From: SZUA-430 sp964646885
Lineage (GTDB): Bacteria > Pseudomonadota > Alphaproteobacteria > Micropepsales > Micropepsaceae
Assembly (NCBI GenBank): GCA_964646885.1
Contig: CAZYFM010000104.1
Span: 1-11,235 of the forward strand
Length of the DNA stretch: 11,235 nt
Direction of reading: 5' to 3'
The position numbers and the translations under genes are program-made. Under the pieces are notes generated by a model. That model was not told where the DNA came from and did no database searches. It was given only the letters and a program-made list of their open reading frames with translations. Shown here piece after piece: positions 1-6,406 of the stretch (position 1 is the stretch's first letter; each line of letters opens with the position of its first letter).

Positions 1-1040
1 AATCGCACGAAGCGCGCGGCCTTGCGGCTGGCGTCACTGTCGAGCACGCCGGCGAGCACCATGGGCTGGTTCGCCACGAAGCCCACCGTGCTGCCCTCGA
101 TGCGCCCAAAGCCGGTAATGATGTTCTTCGCGAAGTTTTCCTGGATCTCGAAGAAGTCTCCCTCATCGGCGACCTTCAGGATCAGTTCCTTCATGTCATA
201 GGGCTTGTTGGGGTTCGACGGGATCAGCGTGTCGAGCGAGAAATCGTCCTTCTCAACATCCTGGAAGCTGGGCCAGGTCGGCGCCTGCTCGCGGTTGGAG
301 GTCGGCAGGAAATCGACAAGCCGGCGCATCTGCAGCAGGCACTCGATGTCGTTGTCATAGGCGCCGTCGGCGATCGACGACTTGGTCGTATGGATCTTCG
401 CGCCACCCAGTTCTTCAGACGACACGACTTCGTTGGTGACGGTCTTCACGACATCAGGACCGGTCACGAACATGTAGGACGTGTCGCGCACCATGAAAAT
501 GAAGTCGGTCATTGCCGGCGAATAGACGTCGCCGCCCGCGCACGGCCCCATGATGATGCTGATCTGCGGAATGACGCCTGAGGAGAGGACGTTGTTGGCG
601 AAGACCTCGCCATAGCCCGCGAGCGCGTCGACACCTTCCTGGATGCGTGCGCCGCCGGCGTCGAACACGCCAATGACGGGCGCGCCATTGCGCAGGGCCA
701 TCTGCTGGATCTTGACGATCTTCTGGGCGTGCGCGGCCGAGAGCGAGCCGCCAAAGACCGTGAAGTCCTTCACGAACAGATAGACGAGTCGGCCGTTGAT
801 CGTGCCCCACCCCGTCACGACGCCGTCGCCCGGAATTCGATTGGCTTCCATGCCGAAGTCGGTGGAACGATGTTCGACGAAGGTGTCGAACTCCTCGAAC
901 GACCCTTCATCGAGGAGGATCTCGAGCCTTTCGCGTGCCGTCAGCTTGCCACGGGCGTGCTGCGCCTCAATTCTCTTCTCGCCGCCACCCAGTTGGGCAG
1001 CCGCGCGACGCCGCTCGAGTTCGCGGATGATGTCGTGCAT
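1..1040 (-). CDS. pccB: Propionyl-CoA carboxylase beta subunit, N-terminal part (runs off left edge)
   Basis: Carboxyltransferase subunit of the biotin-dependent propionyl-CoA carboxylase. It moves the carboxyl group from carboxybiotin on the alpha subunit to propionyl-CoA, giving methylmalonyl-CoA in the cytoplasm. The reading frame starts MHDIIRELERRRAAA and is open to the window edge, giving 346 complete codons. Visible family signatures are the N-terminal HARGKLTARERLEILLDEGS block (about residues 28-47), the GPCAGGDVYSPAMTDFIF acyl-CoA/oxyanion segment in the first crotonase-fold domain, the FLPTSNREQAP segment, and the start of the second domain (NIITGFGRIEGSTVGFVANQP). The family is about 510 residues, so roughly the last third lies outside the window. 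The start at 1040 has GGGGA at 1049-1053, 8 nt upstream. A related acyl-CoA carboxylase (methylcrotonyl- or acetyl-CoA) is less likely because the wording follows PccB closely. The 113-bp gap to atp12 leaves room for its own promoter, but I could not pick one out. Confidence 0.93.
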   Translation of the reverse strand, partial: MHDIIRELERRRAAAQLGGGEKRIEAQHARGKLTARERLEILLDEGSFEEFDTFVEHRSTDFGMEANRIPGDGVVTGWGTINGRLVYLFVKDFTVFGGSLSAAHAQKIVKIQQMALRNGAPVIGVFDAGGARIQEGVDALAGYGEVFANNVLSSGVIPQISIIMGPCAGGDVYSPAMTDFIFMVRDTSYMFVTGPDVVKTVTNEVVSSEELGGAKIHTTKSSIADGAYDNDIECLLQMRRLVDFLPTSNREQAPTWPSFQDVEKDDFSLDTLIPSNPNKPYDMKELILKVADEGDFFEIQENFAKNIITGFGRIEGSTVGFVANQPMVLAGVLDSDASRKAARFVR

Positions 1041-1153
1041 AGATGTCGTCCCCAGCTGGCCCAGGACGGGCCTGACTCAGTCGGCCTAATCTGCACAGTT
1101 CAGCCACCGGTGCAATGCGGGAATTCGCGGATTTCCGGGGTCGGCCGAGAGGC

Positions 1154-1858
1154 TCACCCCTCGAGCAAGTCGAGCAGCTTGCGCGCCTGTTCAAGCTCCG
1201 AAAGGCGATTTTTCCTTACGGCCTCGGCTTCTGCGTCCCGGCCCCATCGTTCGGCCTGGTAGTCTTCGTCGATGCAGGACGTGCCCAGGACCTCTGCAGG
1301 TGTGATCAGGCGCAGGGCAAAGGCTAGACCAAGAACGGCTGATCCCGTGATGGTGACCGCGGGGTGCAATGCGGACAGCCGGAACGAGTCGAGCCGGTCC
1401 ATGGCGGCGTACATCGCCTGTGTGACGGCCGCATCCTGTTCGACATGAACGATGCCGGTCGCGATCCTCAGGCGCACGTCCAGTTCACGCGCAGCCCAAT
1501 CAACCCATGGGTTCCACCCCGCTTCCTGGCGCGCGATGAGCTCCCGTGGCGCCTCGGCCCGATAGCAGATCAGGTCGGAGCCTGCATATCGCGAAAGCTC
1601 ATCAAGCACCTCGCTGCGTCGCGGGACGATCCGGTCAATGACGGTGTTGACGGCCCGCGTCAGCACCATGGACGGCAAGTCCAGCTTTTCACCCTGCTGG
1701 CGCCACTCCTCGGCCATCGCTTCCGCCAGCGCTCGCGTCGGCACTTCCTGCGGATTGCCAGCGGGTGTCTTGAGCTTGCGGTCGTCAAGGCTCACCGCAA
1801 AAGGCGACGCGGTGCTCACCGTGACTGTCTTGTAGAAGCGCTTCTGCAATGTGCTCAT
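1154..1858 (-). CDS. ATP12-family F1-ATPase assembly chaperone
   Basis: A 234-residue protein matching the ATP12 chaperone family, which in mitochondria binds the F1 alpha subunit and helps build the alpha3-beta3 hexamer; alphaproteobacterial homologues are presumed to do the same in the cytoplasm. Visible signatures are DDRKLKTPAGNPQEVPT (about 25-41), EEWRQQGEKLDLPSMVLTRA (about 51-70), the Asn-Thr-Val-Ile-Asp segment just after it, SDLICYRAEAP (about 94-104), WNPWVDWA, a central LSALHPAVTITGSAVLGLA helix, and the C-terminal DEDYQAERWGRDAEAE motif typical of the family. The length is close to the usual 230-260. The ATG at 1858 has AGG 4 nt upstream. It lies 26 bp downstream of rluC in the same direction and is likely the last gene of the NUDIX-crcB-rluC-atp12 unit. 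In many relatives I recall a HAD-family hydrolase gene between rluC and atp12; none fits here. Confidence 0.93.
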   Translation of the reverse strand: MSTLQKRFYKTVTVSTASPFAVSLDDRKLKTPAGNPQEVPTRALAEAMAEEWRQQGEKLDLPSMVLTRAVNTVIDRIVPRRSEVLDELSRYAGSDLICYRAEAPRELIARQEAGWNPWVDWAARELDVRLRIATGIVHVEQDAAVTQAMYAAMDRLDSFRLSALHPAVTITGSAVLGLAFALRLITPAEVLGTSCIDEDYQAERWGRDAEAEAVRKNRLSELEQARKLLDLLEG

Positions 1859-1884
1859 GATGCCTGCCCAGATCCCGCACGCTG

Positions 1885-2958
1885 TTACTTGGTGCGATCC
1901 TTTCCGCGGCGGGGCTTGAACTTCTTGTCGTACGGGCGATGCTCCTCGCGACGCGGTGCCTTTTTGACCTCCTCGCCAAACGGATCCCGCCGGTCATCGG
2001 CCGGGAAGCCGAACATGCTCCAGACCTTTGCCATGTGAGGCGGCAGCGGTGCGCTGATGTCGATCCAGGTGCCGTTGGGATGCCTGAAGCGCAGCGAACG
2101 TGCATGCAGCATCAGCTTGTTGGGTATCTCGCCGTGCGTGCGGGCGGGAACGCCGCCATACTTCGGATCCCCGACGATCGGCGTGCCGATTGCGGCGCAG
2201 TGTGCACGCAGCTGGTGCGTTCGCCCTGTCAGCGGCATCAGCGCGAGCCACGCCATCGTGGTCGCAGCCTCCATCGTTTCGTACAGGGTGACCGCAGACT
2301 TGACGTCCTCTTCTTCGTCTTCGAAGGCGACGCGCACGCGCTCGCGCCCATCTTCCGCCGCCCGCTTCACGAGTGCCGCATCAATGCGGCCAGCGCGGGG
2401 GATGGGAATGCCGTTCGTGAGCGCCCAATAGATCTTTCGCGTGTCGCGGGCGCGGAAGGCCTGGGCCAGCGAGGCTGCGGATCGCGCCGTTGCGGCGATG
2501 ACAAGGACGCCGCTCGTGTCGCGGTCGAGACGGTGCACGAGGCGCGGACGGTCATCGCCCTCTTCCATGAGACCTGGCAGAAGCCCGTCAATGTGCCTGT
2601 CGGTTTTCGTGCCGCCCTGCACGGCGAGGCCTGCCGGCTTGTTCAGGATGATCACGTCCTTGTCGCGATGAATGACGAGACTTCGGATGAAGGCCCGATC
2701 CTTCGCGGAAATTGTCGGGACCGGCTTCTTCTCCCTGACATCGTCGGAGACTACAGGCAGAGGCGGTACGCGTACTTTTTCACCCTTGGCCACGCGGTGG
2801 CTCGCCTTGACGCGGGCACCGTCAACTCGCACCTGCCCCGTGCGCAGCAACTTCTCGAGCGCTCCGTGCGACAGTTGCGGATAGTGACGCGAGAACCAGC
2901 GGTCGAGGCGAATGCCTTCCTCGTCGGTCTTGATCGTCCTCATGACAACACTGCTCAT
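1885..2958 (-). CDS. rluC: 23S rRNA pseudouridine synthase, RluC/RluD (RluA) family
   Basis: Converts specific uridines of 23S rRNA to pseudouridine; RluC of E. coli modifies 955, 2504 and 2580. The protein has 357 residues. An N-terminal S4 RNA-binding domain covers about residues 15-68 (IRLDRWFSRHYPQLSHGALE ... VRVDGARVK). The catalytic domain carries the RluA-family motif HRLDRDTSG at 142-150, with Asp145 as the predicted catalytic residue, preceded by ILNKPAGLAVQGG (about 104-116) and followed by the substrate-site LTGRTHQLRAHCAAIGTPI and GDPKYGG segments. The final 35 or so residues form a very basic tail (KKFKPRRGKDRTK at the end) outside the catalytic fold. The start at 2958 overlaps the crcB stop by 4 bp (ATGA), which suggests translational coupling and favours it over the in-frame ATG at 2943. 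The RluC label, rather than RluD, rests on overall wording and synteny; exact target positions are not provable here. Confidence 0.93.
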   Translation of the reverse strand: MSSVVMRTIKTDEEGIRLDRWFSRHYPQLSHGALEKLLRTGQVRVDGARVKASHRVAKGEKVRVPPLPVVSDDVREKKPVPTISAKDRAFIRSLVIHRDKDVIILNKPAGLAVQGGTKTDRHIDGLLPGLMEEGDDRPRLVHRLDRDTSGVLVIAATARSAASLAQAFRARDTRKIYWALTNGIPIPRAGRIDAALVKRAAEDGRERVRVAFEDEEEDVKSAVTLYETMEAATTMAWLALMPLTGRTHQLRAHCAAIGTPIVGDPKYGGVPARTHGEIPNKLMLHARSLRFRHPNGTWIDISAPLPPHMAKVWSMFGFPADDRRDPFGEEVKKAPRREEHRPYDKKFKPRRGKDRTK

Positions 2959-3335
2959 GCGCTTGCCAGCCTTACAAGATAGAGGCCGGCAAAGAGGGCG
3001 CCGACGGAACCAATGACGGATGCCAGGACATAGACGGATGCATTCAGGAGTTCGCCCCTCTCGATAAGGAGAGCTGTATCGAGCGAAAAAGCAGAGAAGG
3101 TGGTGAAGCCCCCGAGGATCCCTGTCGTCAGGAAGGCGCGCGTTTCATGTGCCATGGTCATGGACTGCGCGCCCAGCTCTGCGATCACACCCATGGCGAG
3201 GCCGCCGAGAATGTTGACAACGAGGATGCCCCAAGGGAATTGTGTCCCCATAACCTGGGCGACCCAGGAGTTTATGAGGTAGCGGCCCACGGCGCCGAGC
3301 GCTCCGCCCGTGCCTATCACCAGGATCATCGACAT
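2955..3335 (-). CDS. crcB: Fluoride ion channel/exporter CrcB (Fluc)
   Basis: Small inner-membrane protein of the Fluc/CrcB family, which forms dual-topology dimers that let fluoride leave the cytoplasm. From the ATG at 3335 it is 126 residues, the normal family size. Four hydrophobic segments are visible at about residues 2-24, 34-52, 67-88 and 99-122. Family motifs are GGALGAVGRY (10-19), PWGILVVNILGG (34-45, with the conserved Asn41) and GGFTTFSAF (75-83), which supplies the central Na+ site and the pore-lining phenylalanines (Phe80 and Phe83). A longer in-frame opening reaches 3455, but the extra 40 residues are arginine-rich, unlike the family and overlap the NUDIX gene, so I chose 3335; the ATG at 3329 is an alternative. 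No good Shine-Dalgarno sequence precedes either start, and I see no fluoride-riboswitch-like leader; the gene is 31 bp behind the NUDIX gene and probably co-transcribed with it. Confidence 0.92.
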   Translation of the reverse strand: MSMILVIGTGGALGAVGRYLINSWVAQVMGTQFPWGILVVNILGGLAMGVIAELGAQSMTMAHETRAFLTTGILGGFTTFSAFSLDTALLIERGELLNASVYVLASVIGSVGALFAGLYLVRLASA

Positions 3336-3366
3336 GCAGGGGGTATGGCACAACCTTCGCTGCGGC

Positions 3367-3858
3367 TCAAAGCGGGATCTCCAGTGGTTCAGCGGTGGCT
3401 TGACGCAGCGCGAGGCCGACCCAGTAACCAAGCTTCGGCGGGAAGACGGTTTCACTCGTGGTTTCCAGTTCGCGCAGCGTCCACCACCTGTGCCGGCGCA
3501 TCACGCGCTTCTCGACTTCCGTCCAGCTCGCGAAGTCCAGTTCCGTGGAGGGGCTGCGGACGAGGAAGAAGCGCTCCAGCGTGCGCGTGGGTACCCCGCT
3601 CAACAAGAGCTCGTTGGAGCCGAAGAAGAGTTCCCGCTCGACCTGGTAACCCTGAATGCCCGTTTCCTCGGCCACTTCCCGGTGCAGGGCGTCAAGCACG
3701 TCCTCGCCGGGTTCGATCGCGCCGCCGGGCGTGGCCCAGAAGAGGCGCGCCTCCTGCGAAACGAAGCCCGGCGGCAAATGAAACTCGAACAGGAGGATGC
3801 GCTCCTGCGGATCGAGCAGGATCGCACGGGCAGTCTTGCGGGTTGCAGTGGAGGTCAC
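3367..3858 (-). CDS. NUDIX hydrolase
   Basis: Member of the NUDIX superfamily, Mg2+-dependent hydrolases of nucleoside diphosphates linked to another moiety. With the start proposed here it has 163 residues. The NUDIX box (Gx5Ex7REUxEExGU) is complete at residues 46-68, GGAIEPGEDVLDALHREVAEETGI, with the metal-binding glutamates in REVAEE at 61-65. The substrate cannot be told from the sequence. The frame is open upstream to an ATG at 3981, but the GTG at 3858 has a strong Shine-Dalgarno GAGGGG at 3865-3870 with 6-nt spacing, and the protein from there (GTG-TSTATRKTARAILLD) starts right at the first fold strand. The extra 41 upstream residues do not resemble NUDIX sequence, so 3858 is preferred. 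It is the first gene of the NUDIX-crcB-rluC-atp12 cluster and is divergent from the DUF885 gene. Confidence 0.88.
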   Translation of the reverse strand: MTSTATRKTARAILLDPQERILLFEFHLPPGFVSQEARLFWATPGGAIEPGEDVLDALHREVAEETGIQGYQVERELFFGSNELLLSGVPTRTLERFFLVRSPSTELDFASWTEVEKRVMRRHRWWTLRELETTSETVFPPKLGYWVGLALRQATAEPLEIPL

Positions 3859-3864
3859 TCTATT

Positions 3865-3870
3865 CCCCTC
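3865..3870 (-). promoter_or_regulatory. Ribosome binding site that decides the NUDIX start
   Basis: On the minus strand the sequence GAGGGG stands 6 nt before the GTG at 3858. This is one of the best Shine-Dalgarno matches in the window and supports the GTG over the upstream ATGs at 3954 and 3981. Confidence 0.65.
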
Positions 3871-3907
3871 GGGGTTGTGCCGGCAGTCTAGCTTGAGGCA
3901 CGGGAGG

Positions 3908-4089
3908 ATTTCCACAGGTGGCGACCAAGGCTGAAAACTTTCGAAGAGTTTCATGTGGAACGGAATGGGAACTTTTTCCACAGGCCGTTCCCGGTTCGGT
4001 CACGTCGGCCCCTCCTGCAATTGCTCCTGAAACATGCTTTGCTGGGGACCGATGGTTCGGTGCGAACCTGGCTTCCGGAGTTTTCCACA
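3908..4089 (+). repeat. Cluster of TTTTCCACA-type sites (DnaA-box-like)
   Basis: Three direct copies are seen on the plus strand: ATTTCCACA at 3908-3916, TTTTCCACA at 3974-3982 and TTTTCCACA at 4081-4089. The first two share the 10-mer TTTCCACAGG. A fourth, weaker copy lies inverted at 3955-3963 (CGTTCCACA on the minus strand). The TTTT copies differ at one base from the consensus DnaA box TTATCCACA; ATTTCCACA and CGTTCCACA differ at two or more. Whether DnaA or another regulator binds here cannot be decided from the sequence. Confidence 0.45.
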
Positions 4090-4090
4090 C

Positions 4091-5878
4091 ATGCAGTTTT
4101 CCCGCAGGCAGGCGATTGCCGCTCTCGGTTCGACGTTTCTCATGCCGGTTGTCGCCGGTTCCGCGGCTGGCGCCCGGCCCAGTCCGCAGGACAAGGCATT
4201 CGAGGCTATAGCGAAGCGCTGGCTCGATGTGTCACTCCGCCTGTCGCCGGTTTCCGCCACGCAGATTGGCGACCACCGGTTCGACGGCGCCCTGGATGAC
4301 GTCAGCGCTGCGGGTCGTGTTGCCGCCCTCGGCTTCGCGAAGTCGACCCTGAAGGAACTGGAGGGCGTGAACCGTTCCGGGCTCTCCCGCGCGAACCAGG
4401 TTGATGCCGCGCTGCTCGCCAATGCGCTCAAGTCGCAGATCTGGTCAACGGAGACGTGGCAGGACTGGGCTCGGGATCCACTCTACTACCAGAACATTGC
4501 CGGCTCGGCAGTGTACGGCCTCATGGCACGGGAGTTCGCGCCCGTTGCCGCGCGGCTCAAGTCCGCGGCGCAGCGCATGGAGAAGATACCTGCCTTCCTT
4601 GCACAGATGAGGCAGGAACTGGTGCCGTCACGCGTTCCGACACCGCATGCCGAGACCTATGCGGCGCAGAACAAGGGACTGCACAGCATCATTGATGAGC
4701 TCGTCCTGCCGCAGGCCGGACAGCTGTCGGGACCCGACCGTGCCCGGCTGGACGCCGCGATTGCGACCTACAAGGCTGCCGTGGACGAACACCAGAAGTG
4801 GATCGAGGCGACATTGCTGCCTGCAGCAAAGGCGGATTTCCGCTCTGGAAGTTCGGTTTTCGATACCAAGCTCGGGTTTACGCTTCAGTCGAGCCTCACG
4901 CGCGCTGACATCCGGACGCGTGCCGAGGCGGCGCTGAAATCTGTCCGTATCCAGATGTATGACATTGCGCGGGTGGTGCTCGCCAATCGGGCAGATGCGC
5001 CCGAGCTTCCTGACCAGCCCGACGCCGGACAACAGCAAAGGGCGATCCGTGCCGCGCTTGACCTCGCAGCGGCAGAGCGTCCGTCACGCGACAAGCTCGT
5101 GCAGGTGGCGACGGAAACGGTCGAGACCGCCCGCAAGTTCGTGCTCGAAAGGGACTTGATCACCCTGCCCGCGGGCCCGGTGAAGGTGATCATCATGCCC
5201 GAGTTCCAGCGCGGCTTTTCAGTGGCGTATTGCGACTCGCCGGGGCCGCTCGACAAGAACCTCGATACATTCTACGCGGTTTCGCCCGTCCCCGATGACT
5301 GGACGGAAGAGCAGACGGCCTCCTACCTGCGCGAGTACAATACGCGCGGTATCCTCGACATTGGCGTGCACGAGGCCATGCCGGGCCACTATGTCCAGAT
5401 CTTCCACTCCAATTCCTATCCTTCGGTGCTGCGGGCGATCCTCGGGTCCGGCTCCTTCATCGAGGGATGGGCGGTGTATGCGGAGCACATGATGGTCGAG
5501 CAGGGCTTCCAGTCCGCTGATCCGCTGTACCGCCTCACGCAGCTCAAGGTCCAGCTGCGCACGATCTGCAATGCGATCATCGACCAGGCGATCCATTGCG
5601 ACGGCATGTCCCGCGACGAGATGATGAAGCTGCTGACGGAATCGGCTTTCCAGGAAGAGCGCGAAGCTGCCGGCAAATGGCGACGCGCGCAGCTGTCGGT
5701 GTCGCAGCTGTCGACCTATTTCGTCGGCTTCCAGGAGCACCTCGAGACGCGCCAGGAGGCCGAACGTCGCCAGGGCAGCGCCTTCAGGCTCAAGTCCTAC
5801 CATGACGGGATCCTGTCCTTCGGATCGCCGCCGATGCGCTTTGCCCGTCAGCTTTATCTGAACGAGCCGATCGCCTAG
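4091..5878 (+). CDS. Tat-exported DUF885 family protein, putative zinc metallopeptidase
   Basis: The only plus-strand gene. From the ATG at 4091 it encodes 595 residues, normal for the DUF885 family (peptidase MA-like clan; mostly uncharacterised, presumed zinc-dependent peptidases). The N-terminus is a twin-arginine signal peptide: SRR at residues 4-6, then a hydrophobic stretch to about residue 27, ending AGSAAGA-RP. There is no lipobox cysteine, so the mature protein is probably soluble in the periplasm. The gluzincin-like motif HEAMPGH is at 427-433 and the second-ligand motif EGWAVYAEH starts at 458; both are intact, so activity is expected. The frame extends upstream to 4034, but the extra 19 residues would bury the signal peptide. 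A weak GGAG at 4077-4080 lies 10 nt before the ATG. No partner gene is evident: it faces away from the NUDIX cluster and converges on the GFA gene. The substrate is unknown. Confidence 0.9.
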   Translation: MQFSRRQAIAALGSTFLMPVVAGSAAGARPSPQDKAFEAIAKRWLDVSLRLSPVSATQIGDHRFDGALDDVSAAGRVAALGFAKSTLKELEGVNRSGLSRANQVDAALLANALKSQIWSTETWQDWARDPLYYQNIAGSAVYGLMAREFAPVAARLKSAAQRMEKIPAFLAQMRQELVPSRVPTPHAETYAAQNKGLHSIIDELVLPQAGQLSGPDRARLDAAIATYKAAVDEHQKWIEATLLPAAKADFRSGSSVFDTKLGFTLQSSLTRADIRTRAEAALKSVRIQMYDIARVVLANRADAPELPDQPDAGQQQRAIRAALDLAAAERPSRDKLVQVATETVETARKFVLERDLITLPAGPVKVIIMPEFQRGFSVAYCDSPGPLDKNLDTFYAVSPVPDDWTEEQTASYLREYNTRGILDIGVHEAMPGHYVQIFHSNSYPSVLRAILGSGSFIEGWAVYAEHMMVEQGFQSADPLYRLTQLKVQLRTICNAIIDQAIHCDGMSRDEMMKLLTESAFQEEREAAGKWRRAQLSVSQLSTYFVGFQEHLETRQEAERRQGSAFRLKSYHDGILSFGSPPMRFARQLYLNEPIA

Positions 5879-5888
5879 CTGCGGAGGG

Positions 5889-6338
5889 TCAGTCCGGGAG
5901 CGTCTCGCCGCTGCCACCAAATTCCTTCGGCATCTTCGCGAACTTGGGCAGGCCATCCTTCATCGAGATCATCTTCTCGCCGTAGAAGATGTGGAGGGCG
6001 GGCTTGAACGAGAAGGTCGGAATGCCGGAGGCCATCACGTCGACCATTCCCATGCCCGGATGCACGACGGAGAAGTGCCCTCCGCATGTCTTGCAGGACT
6101 GGCGGTGGCTGTTCGGGGTCTTCGCGTAGCTCGTGATGTTGTCGTTGCCCTTGGTGACCTTGAAGTGATCCTTGGGCCAAAGCGTCGCCGCGTGCACGGG
6201 CGCTCCCAGCCATCCCCTGCAGTCCGTGCAATGGCAGTAGCCCTGGAACGCAGGTGCCCCCTTCACTTCAAACTCAATCGCGCCACAAAAGCAGCGCCCC
6301 TTGTGCGTGTCGTTTGACATGTTCGTGTTACCTGCCAT
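5889..6338 (-). CDS. GFA (CENP-V/GFA) family zinc protein
   Basis: A 149-residue protein of the GFA family, named for a glutathione-dependent formaldehyde-activating enzyme. That activity is disputed and most members have no proven role. The cysteine pattern for the structural and second zinc sites is complete: Cys16-x-Cys18 in CFCGAIEF, Cys35-x-Cys37-x2-Cys40 in CHCTDCRGW, and Cys82-x2-Cys85 in CKTCGG. The chain then follows the usual family course through the FSVVHPGMGMVDV strand. The start at 6338 has GGA 6 nt upstream; an ATG at 6320 (MSNDTHKG) is almost as good and would shorten it by six residues. It is 68 bp downstream of rarA in the same direction, so it may share the rarA transcript. 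Its stop lies 10 bp from that of the convergent DUF885 gene. Confidence 0.88.
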   Translation of the reverse strand: MAGNTNMSNDTHKGRCFCGAIEFEVKGAPAFQGYCHCTDCRGWLGAPVHAATLWPKDHFKVTKGNDNITSYAKTPNSHRQSCKTCGGHFSVVHPGMGMVDVMASGIPTFSFKPALHIFYGEKMISMKDGLPKFAKMPKEFGGSGETLPD

Positions 6339-6406
6339 CGGTGATCCAATACCCGAACGCTAGCAGAGCCGGGGAATAACGGGCAACCACCGGGGAAATG
6401 GTGGCG

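Larger units (their letters stand above)
3859..4090. promoter_or_regulatory. Divergent intergenic region between the NUDIX gene and the DUF885 gene
   Basis: This 232-bp region lies between two divergent starts and must hold promoters for both directions. I could not identify convincing -35/-10 pairs on either strand. It does hold three plus-strand sites of the TTTTCCACA type and one weaker inverted copy, listed separately. The last of these sits between a GGAG at 4077-4080 and the DUF885 ATG, so a protein bound there could block initiation. Several out-of-frame short openings cross the region, but none has a recognisable product. Confidence 0.5.

Noticed and set aside
1364..2038. A 224-codon plus-strand open frame opposite atp12 and the end of rluC
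   Set aside because: It spans two real minus-strand genes and their gap, and its product has no family resemblance; explained by high G+C.
1939..2982. A 347-codon plus-strand open frame covering almost all of rluC
   Set aside because: It is codon-aligned antisense to rluC, so its first codon bases pair with the G/C-rich third positions of rluC, which removes stop codons. The translation matches no family I know, while rluC has intact catalytic motifs.
3908..4089. Chromosome replication origin
   Set aside because: DnaA-box-like sites alone are not enough: no AT-rich stretch and none of the usual alphaproteobacterial origin neighbours are present.
5219..5956. A 245-codon minus-strand open frame opposite the end of the DUF885 gene
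   Set aside because: Codon-aligned antisense shadow of a gene with clear zinc-site motifs; it also runs into the GFA coding region.
6339..6406. Terminator between rarA and the GFA gene (CCACC ... GGTGG on the minus strand)
   Set aside because: The stem is only 5 bp with an 8-base loop and just two T residues follow; too weak to call.
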